The notes under the pieces are model-generated. The model saw only the letters and a list, made by a program, of their open reading frames with translations. It was not told the DNA's origin and searched no databases. Of a DNA stretch of 27,990 nucleotides, positions 16,883 to 24,774 are shown piece by piece. Position 1 is the stretch's first letter; each line of letters begins with the position of its first letter. Location of the stretch: positions 1 to 27,990 of the forward strand of contig JAWXVD010000035.1 in the NCBI GenBank assembly GCA_044425705.1, in the 5' to 3' direction. The position numbers were made by a program, and so were the translations under genes. The stretch comes from JAWXVD01 sp044425705. GTDB lineage: Bacteria > Bacillota > Clostridia > Lachnospirales > Lachnospiraceae.

Positions 16883-17164
16883 ATCAACTTAACTGGTTGC
16901 AATTTTGGTCCAACCCTCACCGTATCAGAAATCAGAGCTGCTATGCCAACTACAAGAATAGATGGACAACTTGCCCCTTTCACTTTTATGAACAATAACC
17001 AAGAAGAAATCATCAATGAAGTAAAACGTGACTGCGAAATGGCAGTAAATGGAAAATTCAAAGGATTGAATATTTATACAGCAGGCTCTATCAACAACGG
17101 AAGCAGTTTAGAAAGTATGCGTGCAGTTATGTGGGCCATCCAAGAATATGGACAATATTTCTAA
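16883..17164 (+). pseudogene. 3' remnant of a fourth URO-D superfamily gene
   Basis: About 93 codons are open to the stop at 17164 and match the C-terminal end of COG0407 URO-D-family proteins: GCNFGPTLTVSEIRAAMPTT, then DGQLAPFTFM and INNGSSLESMRAV. The N-terminal two thirds, including any His-x-Cys site, is missing, and the frame closes upstream at 16865. An ATG at 16943 exists, but the homology begins before it. The remnant diverges from the broken AraC gene, so an ancestral regulator/URO-D divergent pair was probably lost here. Its sequence type differs from the three intact paralogs. Confidence 0.75.
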
Positions 17165-17193
17165 AATCTTTGAAACATCATAATGCAGTAAAC

Positions 17194-17241
17194 AAAAATA
17201 CAGTTGAGATAAGTTATAACATCTATCTCAACTGTATTTTT
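17194..17241. terminator. bidirectional terminator, 18-bp perfect stem
   Basis: 17194-17211 pairs perfectly with 17224-17241 around a 12-nt loop. Each strand ends in TATTTTT. It lies between the URO-D remnant (plus) and the end of the fucosidase operon (minus) and probably ends the latter. Confidence 0.88.
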
Positions 17242-17257
17242 AGATACTACTAGCTTC

Positions 17258-18763
17258 TTAATCAATCATAATTTTGATACAAACTGGTGCTTTTGTACTA
17301 ATGCCATCTGCCATAACTGTCAAATAATCATCACATAATTTAAAGTCACATCCATCAGGAGCACCTAATACTTCTACATCCTGAATGACGCCCATAAATC
17401 TTCTATTTTCTCTTCCTAATGTTTGAATACGTACCACTCCATCTTCTGGCCATTTTAATGCAAAGGCATATAAGAATCCTGGTTTATAAGTATATCGGAA
17501 ATCTTCTGGTGTGAAAATATCACCTAATACATCTGTGAAATGACCTTCTGCCACAACAGTAGGTCCTTCTCCAAATCTTTTCCAATGATAAGTATCATAA
17601 ATACCTTCTCCATTGACTGCTAACCATTTTCCAATTTCTCTTAAAATATGTTGATCTTCTTCTGGAATTGTTCCATCTGGTCTTGGTCCCACATTCAATA
17701 ATAAGGCACCATTTTTGCTGACAGCATCCACTAAGTTGCAGATAATTTCATGTGGTTCTTTATAATCATTTCCTTCTGTATAGCCCCATGAATTTTTCGC
17801 TACTGCTGTATCATTTTGCCAGAAGGTTGGTGAAATATCTCCTAACTGTCCTCTTTCTAAATCTCTCACTCCTGTTTGGAACATAAAAGCATCATATTTA
17901 AAGTTAATGGTAACTTCTTTTCCCCATTCCAAAGCTCTATTGTAATAATATGCTGCAAATTTTTTCAAATATGGTTTCATAGCTTCCACTTGAATCCACC
18001 AGTCAAAATACATGATTTTGGGTTGATATTTATCTACGATTTCACAAGTTCTAGCAAGCCAATCTTCCATAAACAATGGTTCTACATCAAAATCAGAAAC
18101 TCTTTCATGGGCTCCCGTTTGTACTGTACCATATTCAGCAAAAGGTTCTGTATAAGATGGCCAATAAATGTGCCCATATTCATTTACTTCTTCTGTAAAA
18201 TCACTTTCAAATTCTCTCATACCACCCATGAACCAATAATGTTCTACACGATGGCTAGAAGCTGTGATTTCCATATTTCTTTCTTCCACTGCTTCTTTTA
18301 ATTCTCCAACGATATCTCTACATGGACCCATTTTTGATGCACACCATTCTGATAATTCACTATCATACATTTGGAAACCATCATGATGTTCTGCTACTGG
18401 CATAACAAATTTTGCTCCTGCTTCTTTGAACAAATCTGCCCATTCTTTCGCATCAAATTTTTCTGCTTGAAACTTAGGAATGAAATCCTTATATCCAAAT
18501 TCACTTAATTTGCCAAACGTTTTTTCGTGAAATTCACGTTCTGGTGTTCCTTCTTTATATACCGCTCTAGCATACCATTCATTTCCAAATGCAGGCACAC
18601 TATAAGGACCCCAGTGAATAAAAATCCCAAATTTTCCTTTTCTATACCAATCGGGCACTTTATGAAAAGCTAAAGAATCCCAATTATCCTTATACTGTCC
18701 ATTTTCAATCACTTCATCAATTTTTGCTAAATGCTTTTTCAATACCTCTAATTGTTGACTCAT
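17258..18763 (-). CDS. GH29 alpha-L-fucosidase, copy 1
   Basis: Retaining alpha-L-fucosidase removing terminal fucose from imported oligosaccharides. The (beta/alpha)8 domain begins with WYRKGKFGIFIHWGPYSVPAF, followed by the fucose-binding block AEHHDGFQMYDS. The nucleophile is Asp254 in IMYFDWW. ISPTFWQND and LLLNVGPRPDGTIPEED are typical GH29 landmarks, and a C-terminal beta-sandwich follows. 501 residues without a signal peptide, so cytoplasmic. ATG 18763 is preceded by GACGGGG. Last gene of the second minus-strand operon, 33 bp after its paralog. An 88-bp DNA stretch (18339-18426) is almost identical to the paralog while flanking DNA has diverged. Linkage preference is not readable from sequence; two copies suggest different fucosyl linkages. 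Confidence 0.93.
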   Translation of the reverse strand: MSQQLEVLKKHLAKIDEVIENGQYKDNWDSLAFHKVPDWYRKGKFGIFIHWGPYSVPAFGNEWYARAVYKEGTPEREFHEKTFGKLSEFGYKDFIPKFQAEKFDAKEWADLFKEAGAKFVMPVAEHHDGFQMYDSELSEWCASKMGPCRDIVGELKEAVEERNMEITASSHRVEHYWFMGGMREFESDFTEEVNEYGHIYWPSYTEPFAEYGTVQTGAHERVSDFDVEPLFMEDWLARTCEIVDKYQPKIMYFDWWIQVEAMKPYLKKFAAYYYNRALEWGKEVTINFKYDAFMFQTGVRDLERGQLGDISPTFWQNDTAVAKNSWGYTEGNDYKEPHEIICNLVDAVSKNGALLLNVGPRPDGTIPEEDQHILREIGKWLAVNGEGIYDTYHWKRFGEGPTVVAEGHFTDVLGDIFTPEDFRYTYKPGFLYAFALKWPEDGVVRIQTLGRENRRFMGVIQDVEVLGAPDGCDFKLCDDYLTVMADGISTKAPVCIKIMID

Positions 18764-18796
18764 TATTTTCCCCGTCCTTCTCTCACCTTATCATAC

Positions 18797-20353
18797 TTAG
18801 TCTAGTTTAATTTTCATACAAACAGGACCCATTACATGTTCCACATTAGATGACACTCTAAGGTAATCATTTTCATGGGCAAATGTCGTATTGCTTCCTC
18901 CAAATACTTCTACATCTAAGATTGTACTACAGTATTGTCTCACATATCTGCCTAAAGATTTAATATGTACTTCTCCACTTTCAGGCCATTTTAATGCAAA
19001 GGCATATAGGTATCCATCTTTAAAGGTGAATCGGAAATCTTCTTCTGTAAATGCTCCTCTTTTTTCATCCATAAAGTGTCCTTCTTCTACAAAAGTAGGA
19101 CCTTCACCAAATTTTTTCCAGTAAGTAGTTTCGTAGATTCCTTCTCCGTTGACCTTCATCCAAGCACCGATTTCTTTTAAAATTTTTGTGTCTTCTTCTG
19201 GAATGGTACCATCAGCTTTTGGTCCGATATTTAATAGTAGAGAACCGTTCTTACTTACAATATCTACAAGGTCACAAAGGATATCATTCGTTTTCTTAAA
19301 TTCATTAGTGGTTGAATAACACCATGACTTTGTTCCCACCGATGTATCATTTTGCCAGAATGTTGGCGAAATATTAGAAAGTTGTCCTCTTTCAATATCA
19401 GGTGTTCCTACTGATTGCATAAAGGCATCAAATTTATAATTAATGGTTACTTCTTCTCCCCATTGTAATGCACGGTTATAATAATAAGCTGCAATTTTTT
19501 TCAAATATGGTTTGAAACATTCTGATTGAATCCATGCATCAAAATATAAAATTTTTGGATGATACCTGTCTACAATTTCACATGTTCTAGCAAGGAAATC
19601 TTCTAAGAATAAGGTGTCTATTTCTTTTACATAATCATATTCTGCTTGTGTTTCATATGGGTCTGCATAAGATGGCCAATATATATCACTATATGGAAAT
19701 TCTCCTGTAATATCAGAATCAAATTCACGTCCACCACTCATAAACCAATAATGTTCTGCTCTATGGCTAGATGTGGTAAATACCATACTTCTTCTATCTA
19801 ACTCTGCCTTTAATTCTCCAATACAATCTCTCATTGGTCCTTTTTTGGTAGCACACCATTCCGATAATTCACTATCATACATTTGGAAACCATCATGATG
19901 TTCTGCTACTGGCATAACAAATTTTGCTCCTGCTTCTTCAAATAAATCAGCCCATGCAGACGGATCGTATTTTTCAGCACGGAACATTGGCACAAAATCT
20001 CTATATCCATGTTCCTTTTGTGGACCATATGTTTCTAGATGATGTGCCACAAATTTCTTCCCGTATTTTTCATGGTTTGGCATATACATAAATCGTGGGT
20101 ACCATTCTCCAAAAGCTGGTACGGAATACACTCCCCAATGAATAAAGATACCAAATTTTGCTTTGGTATACCAAGTTGGTACCTTATGATCACGTAACGA
20201 ATCCCAATCATCTTTATAAGGACCTTTCGCAATCACATCATCAATTTTTTCAAGGTATTTAACCAATGCCTCCTTATGTTTTTTTGCTAACTCTTCTGTG
20301 GTCAACGCCACTTCTGGTAATTTTTTGTCTTGATTACACATATTAACAACCAT
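18797..20353 (-). CDS. GH29 alpha-L-fucosidase, copy 2
   Basis: Paralog of the preceding fucosidase with the same domain order: KAKFGIFIHWGVYSVPAFGEW, AEHHDGFQMYDSELSEWC, nucleophile Asp272 in ILYFDAW, ISPTFWQND, LLLNIGPKADGTIPEED, and a C-terminal beta-domain. 518 residues, no signal peptide. The N-terminus is about 15 residues longer than copy 1, with a charged stretch before the barrel. ATG 20353 has GAGAG 6 nt upstream; ATG 20341 is an alternative. It follows sulfatase 2 by about 76 bp, in which I see only AT-rich sequence. Tandem duplication followed by divergence best explains the pair. Confidence 0.93.
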   Translation of the reverse strand: MVVNMCNQDKKLPEVALTTEELAKKHKEALVKYLEKIDDVIAKGPYKDDWDSLRDHKVPTWYTKAKFGIFIHWGVYSVPAFGEWYPRFMYMPNHEKYGKKFVAHHLETYGPQKEHGYRDFVPMFRAEKYDPSAWADLFEEAGAKFVMPVAEHHDGFQMYDSELSEWCATKKGPMRDCIGELKAELDRRSMVFTTSSHRAEHYWFMSGGREFDSDITGEFPYSDIYWPSYADPYETQAEYDYVKEIDTLFLEDFLARTCEIVDRYHPKILYFDAWIQSECFKPYLKKIAAYYYNRALQWGEEVTINYKFDAFMQSVGTPDIERGQLSNISPTFWQNDTSVGTKSWCYSTTNEFKKTNDILCDLVDIVSKNGSLLLNIGPKADGTIPEEDTKILKEIGAWMKVNGEGIYETTYWKKFGEGPTFVEEGHFMDEKRGAFTEEDFRFTFKDGYLYAFALKWPESGEVHIKSLGRYVRQYCSTILDVEVFGGSNTTFAHENDYLRVSSNVEHVMGPVCMKIKLD

Positions 20354-20429
20354 ACCTTTCTCTCACATTCTTTTAATTTTATTTCTTGCTATCATATTAC
20401 TCTAGTATCGCAAAGTATTTATATTTTGT

Positions 20430-21815
20430 TTAATAATTTGCCCAATATTTTTGTCCAAACTTATGAGTCTTATCATCCCACTCATCTCTATACTGCAAAA
20501 TCAATTTAGATAGTTTTTCTTGCACTTCTTGATATTCTTTTTGTCCTGCTAAATTATGCATTTCTTCCGGATCATTTTTTAAATCAAATAATTGTGTCTT
20601 CTTCATAAAGGTACGATATTCAATTAATTTGAATTGTTCATCCTTCACACTTCTAATTAAATCATTATATACAAAATACAAAGTTTCTCTTGTTACATAC
20701 TCTTTATCTGTCAACATCTTAGCGAAACTGATACCTTCCACCGATTCTGGAATAGATGCTCCTACCATTTCACAAATGGTGGGATAAATATCTAACAAGT
20801 ATACGTAGTTCTCTCTAATTTCTCCTACTGGAATACCAGGTCCTGCCATAATAAGAGGCACACGAATACTGTGGTCGAAATGATTTTGTTTGCCCATCAA
20901 TCCATGATTTCCAATAGCTAATCCGTTGTCACCAGCTAAGATAATCATGGTGTTTTCTAACTCACCTTTTGCTTCTAATGCATCAAGTAATCTTCCTATT
21001 TCAAAATCAAGATGTGTAATCATAGCATAGTAATCGGCAATCTGATTCAAAGTATTTTCTTTTGTTCTTGGATATGGTGCCAAGCTTTCATCTCGAATCC
21101 CTTCCACACCAAAATTTTCTGGCATGTCCACATAATTTTCTGGTAAGGTAAGTTTCGATGCATCATACATTTGTCTAAATTCTTCTGGCATAGTCCTTGG
21201 GTCATGTGGTGCCAAATAAGCGGTATACATATAAAACGGTTGTTCCCCCTCATATTGATTCAAAAATTCGATAGAAGAATCTGTCAATAACTGACTGGAA
21301 TGCACTCCTGGATTAAATTTGTCACACAAGGTCTTAAAGGACTTATTGGTATGCATCCAGTCCGCCACAATATTTATGTAATTATCATATTCTCCTGTTG
21401 GGTCATAATAAGAAGTAGGCACATTCCAGTGATCCCACATACCACCAAAGAAGATATTGCTTCCTTCATGGAAACTTCTTGTAAAAACTGGTGGTCCATT
21501 ATGCCACTTACCAGTACCAAAGCAGTGATAATCATGGGCTTTTAACGCTTCTCCTAAGGTAGTATGGTATTCTGGAATATTTTGTCCTTCCCCATCTAAG
21601 TGAAACAAAGTTCTACCACTGTTAATCATAGCTCTACTAGGCATACAGATGGCACCTGATGTACCTCCTGGTATATGTGCCTGGGTAAACGCTGTTCCCA
21701 TAGCTACAAGTCTATCTAGATTAGGTGTAATAATTTCTTCATTTCCTAATGCATGAATAGTATTATAACGTTGATCATCTGTTACAATAAATAAAATATT
21801 TGATTGTTTTTTCAT
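20430..21815 (-). CDS. type I (Cys-type) sulfatase, family S1, second copy
   Basis: 461-residue sulfatase. N-terminal SNILFIVTDDQRYNTI supplies the metal Asp pair (13-14). The maturation motif is CMPSR with Cys57. FGTGKWHNG and ILAGDNGLAIGNHGLMGKQ provide the remaining active-site segments. It is of a different subfamily from the sulfatase in the first operon: shorter, with the GGTSGAI block just before the motif Cys. No signal peptide, so a cytoplasmic desulfation step is likely. ATG 21815 has GGGG about 10 nt upstream. It sits between URO-D paralog 3 (about 23 bp upstream) and the fucosidases, so its substrate is probably a sulfated, fucosylated oligosaccharide (inference). Confidence 0.9.
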   Translation of the reverse strand: MKKQSNILFIVTDDQRYNTIHALGNEEIITPNLDRLVAMGTAFTQAHIPGGTSGAICMPSRAMINSGRTLFHLDGEGQNIPEYHTTLGEALKAHDYHCFGTGKWHNGPPVFTRSFHEGSNIFFGGMWDHWNVPTSYYDPTGEYDNYINIVADWMHTNKSFKTLCDKFNPGVHSSQLLTDSSIEFLNQYEGEQPFYMYTAYLAPHDPRTMPEEFRQMYDASKLTLPENYVDMPENFGVEGIRDESLAPYPRTKENTLNQIADYYAMITHLDFEIGRLLDALEAKGELENTMIILAGDNGLAIGNHGLMGKQNHFDHSIRVPLIMAGPGIPVGEIRENYVYLLDIYPTICEMVGASIPESVEGISFAKMLTDKEYVTRETLYFVYNDLIRSVKDEQFKLIEYRTFMKKTQLFDLKNDPEEMHNLAGQKEYQEVQEKLSKLILQYRDEWDDKTHKFGQKYWANY

Positions 21816-21837
21816 CCTAATATTTCCCCTTTATATT

Positions 21838-22893
21838 TTACATACACAACTGTTCTTTCACCCTTTTATACAGTTCCCTTCCTGCCTCTACGTTGGGAGC
21901 ACCTACAGTATAAATCACATTTTTCTTAGCTGGTACATCACCTGCTAAAATCCGTTTTAAATGTTCTTCTCTTAAGTCCATTAAAAGCACAGTTTCCTTT
22001 GGTATCCTTTCACAAATTTCCCAGATGTCGTGAAACTCACTGTCTAAATCTAATCCCATATTACCTTTTGTGCTACATACCCCATCAATCATGCCATTAT
22101 CGTGTCCACCACAGTAGTGAATACGCCCACCACCAATAGCTTGGAAAAATTTCTCATCATATTGCTTGATAAATTGATGATAAAAATCTGCACTAATCAA
22201 GTCTAGAGAACAATTGGCAATCCTTGCCCCACCTTTCCAGTACACACCCCAATCAGCAAAATATCCCTCTTCCATATTTCCTAGCTTACGATAATAATTA
22301 GTCAATTCTATTTGATATTCTGTCATTTTATCAAGTAACATATGTACATGTTCTGGGCTATCATAGAAATCATATAAGATATCAGTACCTCTTACTAATT
22401 CTGCATTGTTAAAAGGGCCTTGATAATCTGGAATTTGCATTCTCACAATATCTGGTTTATGTTCCATATAAAATTCTGTAAATTCATATACTTTTTCCAT
22501 CCACCCTGCATAGATAGAAGGTATTTCCATATGTTCAATCTCTTCTAATTCTTTTAACACATGATTTTTATTGCACACTGGACTTTTCTCTGGAATATAC
22601 ATATCACATCCGAAAGCATGTGCCACTTGCCCTGTTCCAAATTCGATCCGCGCCTGTGGAATATAATCATCGCCTACATCAATATGATTCTGTATCCCAT
22701 CTAAAGCATTTTTTAGCATAATCTCTGGTGATCCAATCAGCTCTGGTGTAGTAAAATGATTTTTCCCTGGCAAATTTACTGTTACCTTAGGAGTGGATGT
22801 TTCCACTTCATGAAACACCCTAAAATCTTGCGTATTTTTTAATATTTTTTCATATTGTGCATCTGATATTTTTAAATAGTTCTTAAAATCCAT
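21838..22893 (-). CDS. URO-D superfamily protein, paralog 3 (His-x-Cys present)
   Basis: About 351 residues of uroporphyrinogen decarboxylase fold. RIHYCGGHDN carries His259-x-Cys261, matching the zinc pair of corrinoid/CoM methyltransferases. The C-terminal third ligand Cys is not evident (VIYTVGAPNVEAGREL). The N-terminal half has GQVAHAFGCDMYIPE and MQIPDYQGPFNNAELVRG, a third subfamily within the window. ATG 22893 is chosen because GAGG lies 6 nt upstream; ATG 22905 would leave no spacer. First gene of the operon with sulfatase 2 and two fucosidases, divergent from the two-component system. The same leading position is held by paralog 2 in the other operon. Function unknown: methyl transfer, decarboxylation or another reaction on a sugar acid or methylated sugar are all possible. 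Confidence 0.8.
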   Translation of the reverse strand: MDFKNYLKISDAQYEKILKNTQDFRVFHEVETSTPKVTVNLPGKNHFTTPELIGSPEIMLKNALDGIQNHIDVGDDYIPQARIEFGTGQVAHAFGCDMYIPEKSPVCNKNHVLKELEEIEHMEIPSIYAGWMEKVYEFTEFYMEHKPDIVRMQIPDYQGPFNNAELVRGTDILYDFYDSPEHVHMLLDKMTEYQIELTNYYRKLGNMEEGYFADWGVYWKGGARIANCSLDLISADFYHQFIKQYDEKFFQAIGGGRIHYCGGHDNGMIDGVCSTKGNMGLDLDSEFHDIWEICERIPKETVLLMDLREEHLKRILAGDVPAKKNVIYTVGAPNVEAGRELYKRVKEQLCM

Positions 22894-22965
22894 GATAATC
22901 CTCATCCTTTTCGCTACGATTTACGTGTCCTATACAGCCTTTTCTCATACAGCTATACTTTTATT

Positions 22966-22974
22966 AGTATAACA
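22966..22974 (-). promoter_or_regulatory. possible extended -10 promoter of the fucosidase operon
   Basis: On the minus strand TG-T-TATACT lies about 75 bp upstream of ATG 22893. No good -35 hexamer is visible at 17-18 bp, which fits an extended -10 or activator-dependent promoter. Confidence 0.35.
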
Positions 22975-22996
22975 CCCTTTTTTCCCAAGAAATATG

Positions 22997-23073
22997 ATAT
23001 TTACATGGATGAGCATAAATGTTTTATTTTTACACAAATTGTGAATTACATCAAAAAATGCTCATATTTACAT
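22997..23073. promoter_or_regulatory. candidate operator cluster between fucosidase operon and two-component genes
   Basis: ATATTTACAT occurs at 22997-23006 and again at 23064-23073, the latter ending directly before the -35 of the plus-strand promoter. GAGCAT and ATGCTC form an inverted pair in the same stretch, and a palindrome CACAAATTGTG lies at 23033-23043. The arrangement suits binding by an AraC-type response regulator to direct repeats, but the AT-rich background makes chance matches possible. Confidence 0.35.
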
Positions 23074-23102
23074 TTTACTTTCATACAGTGCTATGATATA
23101 AT
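23074..23102 (+). promoter_or_regulatory. promoter of the response regulator/kinase genes
   Basis: TTTACT (23074-23079) and a perfect TATAAT (23097-23102) are separated by 17 bp, about 46 bp upstream of ATG 23149. A good vegetative-type promoter. Confidence 0.65.
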
Positions 23103-23148
23103 TTTTGTATTATATATCATTTAAATATAGCAAGGACGGAGTGCTTTT

Positions 23149-24753
23149 ATGTATAAATTAATTATTGTTGATGATGAATACACGATTCGAAGGGGATTAC
23201 AGCAGTATATTCCTTGGTTCGACTTAGGATTTGAAGTAGTTGGTGCTTTTGCCGACGGACTTTCTGCTTTAGATTTCCTATCTAATCATCCTGTTGATGT
23301 TCTACTAACCGATATTAATATGCCAATTATGAATGGCATCAAATTAATTCAACTAGTTCGAGAAAGAGGACTATCTATGAAATGTGTCGTAATCAGCGGT
23401 TATAATGATTTTAATTATGCCAAACAGTTGCTTTCTTGTGAACTCACTGACTATGTATTAAAACCTCTTGATAACGACCAAATTGCCGTTCTCTTTTCGA
23501 CTCTAAAAGACTCTCTAGATAAACAATACTTAAAACAAAAACATGCTTTAGATGAAAAAAGAAAAATCGAAGCTATGCGTCATACTTTAAAGCAACAATT
23601 TTTCTCAGATATATTTCTTAAAAGAGTTTCACGTACTAATTCCTCTGACTATTTGGAACGATATGGCTTAGATATGGATACTGTAAACCAACATATTTTA
23701 TATAGTAAATTACATATTGATAATACCAATTCCTTATTGCATGATAGTTGGCATTATGGAATTGATGCTCTATATGATTCTATCGTTAATTACCTAAAAA
23801 ACTTAGCCACTGATTTCCAGCTAACGGACTTTCCCGAAGGGCAAGATACCATCCATATTGTAGCACTTTCCACGCAAGATAACGATTTAGAACTTTCTAT
23901 AGAGTCTTACAAGAAAATGCTTGATGCTGCCATTCAGTGGATTGAATCTATTTCTAGCATCAAAATTTCTATTGTTACATTAAAAAGTTATGAGTCTTTA
24001 GATAGTGTTGACCAGTCAAATAGCTCTGAAATAATGCCTTCTAATATATGCTTACAACCAACTTTACATACTACCAATTCCACCCCCCCTCCTAAAAAAT
24101 CTGTAATAGAACTATCTGCTGGGACGGAATTAACCTATTTCTATAACGCCATTAATTCTGCCTTTTTAGAGCGCAATATGGAACAGGTTTATGAACGTGT
24201 AGATACTTTATACGATACTATTAAACATTACTTATCAGATGATGCCAGAATCATTTATCAGTCTATTTTAAAGATTTTATTCCGTCAATTTGATGATATG
24301 GATACCCTTGCCACTTATTATTCAACTGGACTGATGGCTTGTACTAATATTCACGATATGAATGTCCATACCAAACAATGCATCGAATATTTATCTAAAG
24401 AATTATCTGCTAATTCAGACGGACAACTAGAACGTTTAATGAAACAAGCTTTACTTTTCATTGAGGAACATTATCAAGAAGATATTTCAAGAAATGATGT
24501 GGCTGATTATGTATTTTTAAGTTCATCCTACTTTAGTAGATGTTTTAAAAGAGTTGTTGGCGTAAAATTTATCGACCATTTAACAAAGCTTCGCATCCAA
24601 AAATCTTGTGAACTTTTAATGGATTGCAATAATAAAATTAGTGATGTTTGTGAACAAGTAGGTTATAATAGTCCATCTTATTTTACTCGTGTATTTAAAT
24701 GTACTATGGGCGTTACCCCTAACGAATATATACGTGCCAATATTTTACAATAA
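23149..24753 (+). CDS. YesN-type response regulator with AraC-family DNA-binding domain
   Basis: 534 residues. The receiver domain (1-125) has the acidic pocket Asp8-Asp9, phospho-acceptor Asp55 in LLTDINMP and the conserved Lys in YVLKPLD. The central region, about 130-420, is poorly conserved. The C-terminal AraC domain (about 430-534) contains two helix-turn-helix units (ISRNDVADYVFLSSSYFSRCF and ISDVCEQVGYNSPSYFTRVFK). ATG 23149 has GGAG 7 nt upstream. The partner kinase starts 21 bp downstream. Known relatives respond to oligosaccharides and activate nearby sugar operons. Here it is divergent from the URO-D/sulfatase/fucosidase operon, its most likely target. With both other AraC regulators in the window broken, it may be the only working local regulator. 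Confidence 0.93.
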   Translation: MYKLIIVDDEYTIRRGLQQYIPWFDLGFEVVGAFADGLSALDFLSNHPVDVLLTDINMPIMNGIKLIQLVRERGLSMKCVVISGYNDFNYAKQLLSCELTDYVLKPLDNDQIAVLFSTLKDSLDKQYLKQKHALDEKRKIEAMRHTLKQQFFSDIFLKRVSRTNSSDYLERYGLDMDTVNQHILYSKLHIDNTNSLLHDSWHYGIDALYDSIVNYLKNLATDFQLTDFPEGQDTIHIVALSTQDNDLELSIESYKKMLDAAIQWIESISSIKISIVTLKSYESLDSVDQSNSSEIMPSNICLQPTLHTTNSTPPPKKSVIELSAGTELTYFYNAINSAFLERNMEQVYERVDTLYDTIKHYLSDDARIIYQSILKILFRQFDDMDTLATYYSTGLMACTNIHDMNVHTKQCIEYLSKELSANSDGQLERLMKQALLFIEEHYQEDISRNDVADYVFLSSSYFSRCFKRVVGVKFIDHLTKLRIQKSCELLMDCNNKISDVCEQVGYNSPSYFTRVFKCTMGVTPNEYIRANILQ

Positions 24754-24774
24754 ACTATAATAGAAAAGGGCGTC

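Noticed and set aside
16873..17061. Minus-strand 62-codon frame opposite the URO-D remnant
   Set aside because: It is the antisense of the recognisable URO-D C-terminal sequence.
18526..18538. Perfect palindrome CGTGAAATTCACG
   Set aside because: It is inside conserved fucosidase coding sequence with no other sign of a regulatory role; likely chance.
22906..23148. Cobalamin riboswitch upstream of the URO-D operon, which would have supported a corrinoid role
   Set aside because: No B12-box-like or long structured leader is visible in this region or in 10930-11124.
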